From contig CAVNZM010000019.1 of NCBI GenBank assembly GCA_963693365.1, positions 248,001 to 312,000 on the forward strand: a DNA stretch of 64,000 bases, given 5' to 3'. The notes under the pieces are model-generated. The model searched no databases, was not told the DNA's origin, and saw nothing but the letters and a program-made list of their open reading frames with translations. Below are positions 55,279 to 64,000 of this stretch, in pieces. This DNA is from Amoebidium appalachense. Lineage: Eukaryota; Ichthyosporea. The position numbers and the translations under genes were made by a program. Each line of letters begins with the position of its first letter. Position 1 is the stretch's first letter.

Positions 55279-56745
55279 CTACACCCCCTCGGGGAACGGC
55301 AGGTGCCTGTACGACTTGTCGCCCATGTACTTCAGCTTCCGCCCGAGCGCCCACGGCATGTCGCACTGCGTGATGTGGAGCAGCCGTGTCATGAACCGGT
55401 CCCACTTCGAGTCCATCAGGAACCCGGCCGCACGGAGGAGCCAGTGGTTGTAGAGGACCAGGTCGCAGTCGCTGGAAAACACAAGCGGGCGGATGAGCCC
55501 GCTGGGGTCTGCGAGCACGACCAGGCGCACGTGCCTGAAGTTCACCATCTCGATGGTCGGGGGCATGTGGTAGACGAGCTCCCTGTCGCTGAACATGGGC
55601 GCCGTGACGGTCAGCGAGCGCAGGTTGACGGCCTGCGCGATGGCCGCCAGCGCGCGCGGGCTGTGGGGCACGTGCATGATCTCCAGCACATGGACGTCCT
55701 GCAGCGCCCAGTTGTGGGCGGGATGGAAGCACTCGAACTCGCGGGCGCCGGCCACAAGGAGCCGGTTGCCTGGGTAGTCACTGGCGCTGTCCCCGGTGGT
55801 GGTGATCTCGATGTCGCGCACCTCCTTGCCGATCTGGACGCTGGTGCACCCGCGCAGCGTGCCGCGGGCCTGTGAGCACAGCAGCTCGACACGGTGGGCG
55901 CGATTGATGGTGTCGAACACCACCATGCCAAAGACGCACACGTGCACATTGCGCATGTTGACGCAGGACTCGATGTTGTGGATGTTGTGGATACCGGGAG
56001 CGGAGCCGCCGCTGCCGTAGCCGTACTGGTGGCCGCACATGGAGCGGAAGCGGTAGTCCAGATGCAGTTTCACAAGGCCCGCAGGCACATGCAGCGCCGT
56101 GCTGGGGATGGCGTAGATGTTAGAGGGGTTCACACGCGTGCACAGGTGGACGTGCAGATGGGCCAGGTTTTCGAGCGCAGCGAGATCCATGACTACACCA
56201 GGTGTGGGCCTGGGAGTGGCAGAGAAGGCAAGGGTCAGACTCGTCAGGTTCTGGATAGCGCGGCCCAGCAAGGCGAAGGGGGCGACAAGGGGGGTGCGGC
56301 ACTTGAAGGAGTTGACCTCTGCGACCTTGAGGTTGGGAAACAGGTCTGGGTAGATGGGCTCCGTGCTGGTGTAGCGGTGGTTATGGGCAGCCTTTGCATG
56401 GTGGTTGGCCAGGTCCCGGTACTCATCAAGAACCATGTGGAGAACGAAGCGCATGGGCGGAAGCTCGGCAAGGCGCTTGTAGTCAGCAGTGGTGGCAAGG
56501 ACGTGGGTGGCACGGACGCGCGTGGCAAACTCGATTGACTTCGGACCCTTGGACAGGTCGACGCGCATGTGGCTGTTCGGGCGCGCCAGCTCTGCCTCGT
56601 GTACGTGGCGAAGCGCTCGGCAGGTGAGCGCAATGCTGCGACGTGAGCGTGCATCCAGGAAGGAGCAGATGTACAGAAGCAGGTAGTGGTTGCCCAAGAC
56701 CAGCTGTTGCGCGCTGGGAGAAAGGGTGGACTGATCGGCGCCCAT
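55279..56745 (-). CDS. F-box protein with leucine-rich body, copy 4
   Basis: 488 residues from 56745 with the normal PFPEGV end. F-box, leucine-rich body and MGADQS start as in copy 2. Confidence 0.85.
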   Translation of the reverse strand: MGADQSTLSPSAQQLVLGNHYLLLYICSFLDARSRRSIALTCRALRHVHEAELARPNSHMRVDLSKGPKSIEFATRVRATHVLATTADYKRLAELPPMRFVLHMVLDEYRDLANHHAKAAHNHRYTSTEPIYPDLFPNLKVAEVNSFKCRTPLVAPFALLGRAIQNLTSLTLAFSATPRPTPGVVMDLAALENLAHLHVHLCTRVNPSNIYAIPSTALHVPAGLVKLHLDYRFRSMCGHQYGYGSGGSAPGIHNIHNIESCVNMRNVHVCVFGMVVFDTINRAHRVELLCSQARGTLRGCTSVQIGKEVRDIEITTTGDSASDYPGNRLLVAGAREFECFHPAHNWALQDVHVLEIMHVPHSPRALAAIAQAVNLRSLTVTAPMFSDRELVYHMPPTIEMVNFRHVRLVVLADPSGLIRPLVFSSDCDLVLYNHWLLRAAGFLMDSKWDRFMTRLLHITQCDMPWALGRKLKYMGDKSYRHLPFPEGV

Positions 56746-57506
56746 TGTGATGAACGCGCGGAGTCGTATGGAGAGTGAAGTTTGAAAGCTGTGCTGTGGT
56801 ATACCCCTCCCTGAGAGCCACCCCACCAATAGCGCGCTGACCAATCAGACGCGCCGACCAATCAGACGCGTTGACCAATCAGACGCATTGACCAATCAGA
56901 CGTTTGGAGTGCCGACCAATCAGCGTGATGTCCAATCGGATAGAGGGTCTTGTATTCCTGTGGAAGATGACCGAAGGATCTGTAGCCAAGGCATGCAGCG
57001 TCTGATTGGCTCAGTTACAGCAATTGTGTTATTTTAAAATTGACTGGTTATGATACAGTATTGATGTGATGTGAACGCCAATTTGAAAACAAAACCGAAA
57101 TATTAATTTGAAAACAAAACAGAAATATTTAAACGCGATTTATAAGAACATTTTTGCCATTGTTTTCCTATTGAACAGGTTGTTGTTTTAGTTTCTACTC
57201 AGAGTTCGGAAAAGCGACTCGCGGTCAGGGTTATAACCGAATTGGGATCCCTGAAACAAAAACCCTATATACAATAGGATGTCTGTTTCGTTAAATCAAG
57301 TTGACGGAGTTCCTCCCATTCTTGTGGCTTTCACAACATTTACTTCTTCTATAGCTTATTCATTTCGTTTCATTTCGGTTGCAATTTTATTGCGCCGAAG
57401 GACACTTTCGCACCCTGGCAAAGCCACTGGACCAATCAAATTGGCTATAGGACCCATATAACACCATCACTGCTTCGGATGCTGCCAGTCTTGCAAACCT
57501 GCAGCT
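56746..57506. promoter_or_regulatory. Bidirectional promoter with CCAAT array, copy 4
   Basis: Reverse of the copy 1 promoter, with five CCAATCAGACG-type boxes at about 56840-56900. No gene. Confidence 0.6.
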
Positions 57507-58523
57507 ATGAACCACAAGCCAAACGTTAACCTGTGGCGCCTGCGCGACAAGCTCTTCCAAGCGACAACACCGGCCAGCGAGGCAGCGCTCATGGGCGTTC
57601 CCGTCTTCGGCGAATTCGACATGCACTCGCCCCCAGCCAACATGCACTCGTTCCCCGCCAACACAAAACCTGCACGCGCAATACCGCCCAAAGACGACTG
57701 CGTGCATGCACAGCCTTCCCAACCCCCTTTTGCAGCTGTGCACGCACCGCCCCTGTGCAGCAAGGACGTGCGAGTGTACCCGTTGCAGACAACATGGCCA
57801 CCACCACCGGGCAAGATTCCGCTACGCAGGATTCTCCCGTGCAAGACTTCGGGTGCCGCGGCCAGCGACGTGGTACAAAAGCAACGGGATGCATTTTATT
57901 GGAAGGCAGGGGCGAATCCAAAAAGATGTGGGCGCCACTTCCGCCAAAACAAGATGGGGGCCTCCAAAAAACTCCCGTCCCTGCGCCTACCAGTGGCAGT
58001 CAACCCCGAACCCAATGCGCCCTGGCGACCACTCTCTTTTCCGGATTTGGACACGGAAGAGACCACAGAGGCAGCGGATAAGGAGAAAGCAGCAGCGCCC
58101 CCAAGCAGCCAGGTGTGCGAAGCAGCAGCGCCCCCAAGCAGCCAGGTGTGCGAAGCAGCACGCGAGCCGCTCGTGTCCGAGGACCACAGGTCCGTCGACG
58201 TCGACGACCAGGTGGCGTTCACGGAGCAGGTGGTAGCCACAAGCAGCCCCCAGTCGGAGACAGCGGGAGAGCAGTGCGAGATCTGGGTGTCTGTCGATCG
58301 ATCTCCGCACCCCCCATACATCTACTACAACGTGAAGCATGTCATAGTGCAAGTAACAAACAAGGGTTCTAAAATACACATCGCATCCGACGAGGCCACC
58401 TCCAAGCAGCTGTGGCAACTGCAATTTAAGGACAACGAGAAACCTTTGCGTGTAGTCATAGGAGGCAATGGAGAAAACACCGTTGCGGTGAATGAGGTGT
58501 GGGTGTGCATTCGACCAGGATAG
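57507..58523 (+). CDS. 338-residue protein of unknown function, copy 4
   Basis: Intact, doubled AAAPPSSQVCE unit and beta-rich tail as in copy 1. Confidence 0.65.
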   Translation: MNHKPNVNLWRLRDKLFQATTPASEAALMGVPVFGEFDMHSPPANMHSFPANTKPARAIPPKDDCVHAQPSQPPFAAVHAPPLCSKDVRVYPLQTTWPPPPGKIPLRRILPCKTSGAAASDVVQKQRDAFYWKAGANPKRCGRHFRQNKMGASKKLPSLRLPVAVNPEPNAPWRPLSFPDLDTEETTEAADKEKAAAPPSSQVCEAAAPPSSQVCEAAREPLVSEDHRSVDVDDQVAFTEQVVATSSPQSETAGEQCEIWVSVDRSPHPPYIYYNVKHVIVQVTNKGSKIHIASDEATSKQLWQLQFKDNEKPLRVVIGGNGENTVAVNEVWVCIRPG

Positions 58524-58904
58524 TGGTGTGGGGTGTTTGCTGGGTGGGTGAGTGTGTATGGGAGAGAGGAATGCTATACCCATAGACAAATATAGACAGG
58601 GCAGTGTGTACAAGTACCACAATGTGATATGCTATGATATGCCCCAACCCATACATGTGCAAATGTGCAAACCAGCGCAAATATCCCATCGTTTGTTTCT
58701 TACGATGTCTTCTCATAAGCACGATTTGGTGCAAACATCATCTATGTATCTGAACCCTAACATGTAAGCGAGACTTAACGACAGCAAGAGTGAATAAACA
58801 CAAAAGTCAATACATAACCACACTTGGACGTATCTGAAACATGCATGTGCGTATGCGTGTGTGGTGTGTGTGTGGTGTGTGGTGTGTGGGGGGGTGGGTT
58901 GTGT

Positions 58905-58935
<31 letters not shown>

Positions 58936-59111
58936 GTGTGCATGTGTGTGGTGTGTGTGTGTGGTGTGTGTGGTGTGTGTGTGTGGTGTGTGTGTGTGGT
59001 GTGTGTGGTGTGTGTGTGTGGTGTGTGTGTGTGGTGTGTGTGGTGTGTGTGTGTGGTGTGTGTGTGGTGTGTGTGCCTGTGTGTGTGTACAGATGTACAG
59101 ATGCCAAGTCT
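58524..59111. repeat. GT-rich spacer between convergent genes, copy 4
   Basis: GTGTGG-interrupted array at about 58855-59090, the reverse-strand form of the copy 1 CA spacer. The rest is unique non-coding sequence. Confidence 0.85.
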
Positions 59112-60290
59112 TCACGATTTATTTTGCGGGGTGCCCGGGGTGGCCGGCACCCACACATTTTGCCACCCAGAGGGGAAAAGCATCCACAACCACTCACCCT
59201 GGGGGGAGTTGGGATCTTCAACTTCTAAATTCTTGCATACAGTATCTTTAACAGGCGGTGTGAGCGGGCTTGGGGATGGGTATGGGCTTGGTGGAAGAGA
59301 TGTGCATGGTGGGGGTTGGGGAGAGAAATGGGTGTTTGTGTGGGCTTGTGGGGCAGGAACAAGTCTTCGGGGGGCCAAACCCGGTCGCAGCTGTCGTCTA
59401 CGGCCAACAAGCCTCCTCGCGCAGCCGTCCACACCATGCTGATGCTGCAGGACGAGTGTGTGGCAGTCGGCACACACGAGCACGGTGGCAGGGCGTGCAA
59501 AGACGTGCACGCAGTGTGGACAAGGACAGGAATGGAAGCGGAGGGGGAGGTCGGCGGCCACGTAGGCCTGGGGTGTGCCGGGCGAAGCTGGGCGGCGGCG
59601 GCAGCTGCACAAGGGGCAGTATTCGAGGGCGGGGGTGTACATGTCAGTGACAAGGTGGCGCAGGCGACCCGCACACATGTGAGCGAGAAAGGCCTCCGCA
59701 TTGCGGTAGTGTGTGCATGCACAGACGGGGGAGGCACATTCGGGCACGGGAGCGGGGAAGCCAACGTGCCACATGGCACATGCAGGGTTGTGCGGGGCCA
59801 TGCGGTGGGCGGTGGGGAGGGGGTCTGGGATGTCGGGTATGCACGTGCATGGGACGGGTATGGTGGTCAGCAGGGAGTAGACGGCATTCCAAGCCCGCCG
59901 ACGCTGTGTGTTGATATAGTTGTGGGTGCGACGGGCGATGCGGAAGGCACAGTGGGTGCCGCTACGGCATGTGTCGCAGCAGCCGGGGAGGCCGGGCATG
60001 GGAGAAGAGTGAGTCGACAGCGAGGTGAAGCACGAACTACACAGACGGGGAACACTTGTTGCCGCAAGGGTCAGGCAGTGGTCGCAGCCACAAACAAAAT
60101 GGGTGATGGCGGGGAAGTGTTTTGCCTTCGTCTTGAGATGTGGGGTGTTGTGGTAACCGCAGACGGCACACGCGTCGGAGGAGCCGTCACAGACGCGAAG
60201 GTCTGTGCAACGAGTGCATTCACACCCTTCAACGGGCTTTGGGGGTGAAGGGAGGGGAGGGGGGAGTGGGTGGGGGAGTGGGGGGTTCAT
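59112..60290 (-). CDS. Cys-rich putative multi-zinc protein, copy 4
   Basis: 392 residues from 60290, intact. AATAAA overlaps the last codons as in copy 2. Confidence 0.75.
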   Translation of the reverse strand: MNPPLPHPLPPPLPSPPKPVEGCECTRCTDLRVCDGSSDACAVCGYHNTPHLKTKAKHFPAITHFVCGCDHCLTLAATSVPRLCSSCFTSLSTHSSPMPGLPGCCDTCRSGTHCAFRIARRTHNYINTQRRRAWNAVYSLLTTIPVPCTCIPDIPDPLPTAHRMAPHNPACAMWHVGFPAPVPECASPVCACTHYRNAEAFLAHMCAGRLRHLVTDMYTPALEYCPLCSCRRRPASPGTPQAYVAADLPLRFHSCPCPHCVHVFARPATVLVCADCHTLVLQHQHGVDGCARRLVGRRRQLRPGLAPRRLVPAPQAHTNTHFSPQPPPCTSLPPSPYPSPSPLTPPVKDTVCKNLEVEDPNSPQGEWLWMLFPSGWQNVWVPATPGTPQNKS

Positions 60291-60771
60291 GTTTTGCAAG
60301 GGTGGGTGAAGAGAAATCGCTGTGAGCGAAAGGTGAAAAAACGAAACCGATTGAGGTGAGAGTTGATGTCCATGTGACACTGTTTGCCTGTCACACAATC
60401 TTCAATTAAAAAATGTCATTGCATCATGGAAATCTCCCACAAGCGACAAAAACAGTGGGGTTTATTGAAACAATATTTACAGGGCAATCCGCGCCACGGA
60501 ATGCGATTTAATCAGACAAGATCGATAAACCCCCCTTCCCCTCAGCGATCAAAGGGTGATTATCAGATGTCAAACGATCTGATTGGTCAGCTTTATATCA
60601 CGTGACATGATAAGATTATTACACATTTGATAAGTAGGCATGGGCCATCGGGCCTGTCAAATACAAACAAGGTTGCAAAAGCTCACGCGCGAGACAACGC
60701 GCAATGTTTAGCGGCTATTGTTGATGATTATGTAGGTGTATATAAAGACTGAAATCCCAACAGAAGAGGCC
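60291..60771. promoter_or_regulatory. Bidirectional promoter, copy 4
   Basis: TTTATATCACGTGA near 60592 with CCAAT boxes, and TATATAAAG at about 60739 before the small gene. No gene. Confidence 0.55.
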
Positions 60772-61016
60772 ATGGCGCAAACACAAAATCATTCAAACCG
60801 GCTGCGCTTACGATGCCGAAGCTAAACGGAGCAAAGCCCAAACCCACCAGTACAAGCGCACTCAAGCCAGCTAAAAAAAAGTATGTATCCCAGGACAAGT
60901 GCCCTAACAACTCCAAATCGTGCAAGCTTGCACGGCGCTGCCCCGTGTGCACAGGACTCGTGCGACGCATCCATCCGTACATGTCCGCCCAACCTAAAGA
61001 CTCCGATCCATCCTGA
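60772..61016 (+). pseudogene. Small Lys/Pro-rich Cys protein, copy 4, frameshifted, one repeat unit
   Basis: The ATG at 60772 is kept, but two extra bases (aatcattcaaac against aatcacaaac) shift the frame within ten codons. Only one of the two 22-residue repeat units is present. An internal ATG at 60813 would read the rest. Confidence 0.7.
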
Positions 61017-61921
61017 AGCACGCGCACACTTCGTGTCCGGCCGGGGTGTCCTGGCGCTCCGGCATGGCATAGAAGAAGGACTTGGGCTCCAGGGGCAACT
61101 GGCGTATGCCGGCAAAGTCCTTCTCGAGGGAGCGACCCAGCTTCCTCAGGTCGCGCAGCTGGGGGTCCTTGTGGGTGCTGCTGGCTGGGACGCCGTGTGG
61201 ATGGGGTACGTCAACATCCAGAGCCTCAAGGGCGCGCGAGAGAAACGTGTAGAGGTGCAACGTGTTGATGTCGAGCGCAGACGCTATCGAAACGCCCGTG
61301 TCTATATTGATGCGCTGGGCAAGCACCTTGAAAACCAGCGCCTCGGCGTGCGGGGCGCAGATGTTGCGGGTCTTGAAGCGTGAAGTGACTTGCACATTGG
61401 CCACCTTTTCAAGGATGGTCACCAGGCTGTGGACGTCAAGCACGGATGTCGAGCTGAGTGTGGCCACCAGGAAACCGACAAAGGTAGCGCGAATGTGGCG
61501 GGTGGCATCCAGAGGGGTGGTGGAAGGGGGCGCGCCGCGGGTCTTCTCATAGAGCCGGGTTTCGTGCAAGTGCAGCTCCTTGTTGCGGGCGCTGTTAAAC
61601 CATCCCAGAAAATCGAGGGCCAGGGGGGACTCGTACAAGACCTGGGTGGTCAGGTGAAGAAACGCAGCGGGCGAGACCAGCATGAAGTTGCCCTCCTTGT
61701 AGTAGTGCGGGGAACCCTGTAGGAATCACCAAGTATCAGCATGGATTGAGTATGGCGGGGGTGGGTCCCCCTTAATCGGTTCCGAGAACACGGGGAAGAG
61801 ATAGTCAAGGACACTGAGAAAGAACATGCCCACGCAAAACGCCACCGTAGCCACGACCACTATGGTGCCCGGATCCACCATTTAGTAGGGGTGTCGATAA
61901 AGTGTCGGTGGAAGCTTCAAA

Positions 61922-61974
<53 letters not shown>

Positions 61975-62047
61975 AAGCCTGTTTTTTGTGTGTGTGTGTG
62001 TGTGTGTGGAAGCCTTGTGTGTGTGTGTGTGTGTGTGTGGAAGCCTT

Positions 62048-62078
<31 letters not shown>

Positions 62079-62855
62079 GCCTCCTACCGCTTCTGTGCCT
62101 GGTACATCACGGGCGTTTGCGATTTTGGCCTGATCGAGACGGTCGCGTATCTCATCGATGTCCCTGAAGCCGAGAAGCGCACAGATGCTACCAGCGTCGA
62201 GGTAGGAGAGCTGCTCTTTGCTAGCTGCAAAAGGGAGCGTGCAGCTGATGAACGGTACAAGGCACAACGGGCTAAGTCTGTCGAGCGCCTCGCCCAACAT
62301 CTGTGAAACAGGCAGGGGTGCAAGATGGCGCCTCCAATCACCAGCAGTGGCGAGGGCTTTGATTTCACCAGGTGGCTTTTTGGTCATTGAGATGTTAGCG
62401 CGCGAGCGCTTCCATTGTCTCGTATCGGAATCCTGGTTCTCGGCAGACCTGAGCCGGCCAAACCATGTTGTTGCTGGCGTGGTTGTGGTGGGTGGCAGCG
62501 TGGGGGCGTGAGAGGAGACCGCTTGCAGATGCAGACGTGCGGGAACAGGACGCGCCGGAGAGGGGGGGATTGTCTCGCCGCAGACCATGTCGAAGTCGAA
62601 GACGTGGTGCTGGCCGTGGCTCTTAGCCGTCGTCGGGGTGGGCGCATGGAGCATGGAGCCGTCACCTAGTTGGTTGTCAAAAGCAGCAAAATCGTCGGAC
62701 GTCAGCGGAATGAAGTCGGTACTCTGTATGATGTCCAGGTCGGGTTGTGGGGTGGGTGGAAACGTGAAGGTGTTGAATACGGCCGGCTGGGAGACAGGCG
62801 CAGCGCCAGGAGCGCCGATTTCCATCGCGGTGTGCAGTGTCTGTGACATGTACAT
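60994..62855 (-). CDS. MSV199-type DNA-binding protein B, copy 4 (two exons)
   Basis: Exons 62088-62855 (256 codons) and 60994-61716 (240 codons plus stop) on the minus strand, 496 residues. Closest to copy 1 (shared SSHAPT). The intron 61717-62087 has three AGGCTTCCA-type breaks, one of them with a T-run. Confidence 0.72.
61726..61881 (-). CDS. 51-residue membrane protein with PPPY motif, copy 4
   Basis: Same protein as the other three copies, inside the gene B intron. Confidence 0.5.
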   Translation of the reverse strand: MVDPGTIVVVATVAFCVGMFFLSVLDYLFPVFSEPIKGDPPPPYSIHADTW

Positions 62856-63722
62856 TTTGTATGTGTCACCTGAGTGTCTGTGGTTGTAGAATGATGGCAG
62901 AGGCCTACGAGATGTTGACTTAAATAGCTGGCTGCGCCACCTGGTGAGCCAATTGAGAACATGTTTTTTTATTGGTTATTGAATGACCAATCGAAACAAC
63001 CGGTGATACAATTGGATGCTGCATTTGTTCCTGGAGTGCACGCGATTGGCAGTAACGCTTGATTGGCTTTTTGGTGATCTCAGTATTGGGAGTGAGTGCA
63101 AAAGGACTGAAGCCATTTCGGAGCCCTTGACTGCCTAAATGTTTACAAATATACCATGAACTCTTTGGCGCAGCAATCCATTTTCTCTCTCGCGATTTTG
63201 CTTGAATTAAATCGTGTTTTACGCATCTACGCATCTATCCCCCCACCAAATAACGGCTTCCAAGAGAACATTTGGAAATCCAGGTTAGGCCAATCAAATT
63301 CTACCGAAAACCGATTGGATGAAGTCTCAGCCCCAAGAGAACAATTTGCATATTGATGAACCCATGATGGAAAGTCTCACGCTTATGCACCCACCATGAA
63401 AAATACAATTCAAGATTTTTTGCATTTATTGTAATTACAATTGAGAGCTTATGTTGCACAGGTTATTCCCACGTACAGCGCAGAACTACATGATGCAGAT
63501 GGCCCATCATCCCCAGCGCCAACCAAGTCTATTTAAGTAAGCGGATGACGTCAAAATGACGTCAACGCATATGATGACATATCTACTCTGATAACAAAGA
63601 ACACCCGCCGGCAGGCGCGCTGGCGCTGCGCTCTAGCGCTGCACAGCCTGACACAATTCCGAGCACCCACACACACACACACAACTCAATTCTAATTTAT
63701 AATAGCGCTATCATCGGTAAGT

Positions 63723-63758
<36 letters not shown>

Positions 63759-64000
63759 GTTTTGTGTTGTGTGTGTGTGTGTGTGTGTTGGGTGTGTGTG
63801 TGTGTGTGTGTGTGTGTGTACCGAGTTGCGTCATCACTTTTGGTTTTTGGTCAGGGTTAGCCATGACATCATTGTGTAGCGGGACTTTTTTAATTGGGTC
63901 TGGTTGCACCGAGTTGTGTCATCACTTTTGGTTTTTGGTCAGGGTTACACTAACGCAACACAGCCTGACACAACCGCGCCACCAGCGCTACACAAACCCA
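62856..64000. promoter_or_regulatory. Promoter of gene B copy 4, CRE unit and GT arrays to the window edge
   Basis: Reverse complement of about 2557-3873. Holds CCAAT boxes, AATAAA and the two TGACGTCA sites near 63547-63565, the junction block AGCGCTATCATCGGTAAGTA near 63703, and GT arrays at about 63725-63820. The end of gene A would lie just outside the window. No gene. Confidence 0.6.

Overview
The window is eukaryotic nuclear-type DNA that carries several copies of one multi-gene, virus-like element. Eukaryotic signals include TATA boxes (TATATAAA, TATAAAA), CCAAT boxes, paired TGACGTCA sites, CACGTG sites, AATAAA polyadenylation signals, GT-AG introns inferred from interrupted domains, long (CA)n arrays, an F-box protein and a C2H2 zinc-finger protein. 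The gene content is what large DNA viruses of eukaryotes carry: several proteins resembling the MSV199/KilA-N DNA-binding families, a D5-like superfamily 3 helicase, and RecB-like PD-(D/E)XK nucleases. I recognise no capsid protein, DNA polymerase, integrase or transposase. I read the window as an endogenised or array-forming viral or giant mobile element. The host cannot be named from this sequence.

Canonical gene order, read in the forward sense: MSV199-type protein A (two exons); a CRE/TATA-bearing non-coding stretch; MSV199-type protein B (two exons, with a 51-residue membrane ORF inside its intron); a small Cys/Lys-rich protein (opposite strand); a 392-residue Cys-rich protein; a 338-residue protein (opposite strand); an F-box protein; a catalytically degenerate nuclease paralogue (opposite strand); the SF3 helicase; a C2H2 zinc-finger protein; an active-looking RecB-like nuclease; a KilA-N-like coiled-coil protein; and a basic protein (convergent).

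Layout. Copy 1 occupies 1-13680 (+). Its gene A is badly decayed and its F-box gene has a poly-G readthrough. A repeat-rich spacer at 13681-17000 holds GT/poly-G minisatellites and two foldback elements. Copy 2 runs from 17000 to 34726 (+) and has two helicase genes, the zinc-finger gene and the start of the nuclease gene, which runs into a 500-N gap at 34727-35226. A second repeat spacer lies at 35227-38400. Copy 3 runs from 38400 to 48897 (+) and stops inside its F-box gene, where it is joined to a unique segment at 48898-51600 coding a basic protein and the KilA-N-like protein. Copy 4 (51600-64000) is inverted. It mirrors copy 1 closely, so 2557-13680 and 52894-64000 form inverted arms of about 11 kb.

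How the genes may work together (inference): most products look like DNA-binding or DNA-processing proteins. One winged-helix-like C-terminal module recurs on the helicase, the nuclease and the degenerate nuclease, suggesting a shared replication or recombination complex. Protein B has an acidic region like an activation domain. Protein A ends in a SUMO-interaction-like motif, and the F-box protein would link to host ubiquitin ligases. Divergent gene pairs share promoters with CCAAT, CRE or E-box sites.
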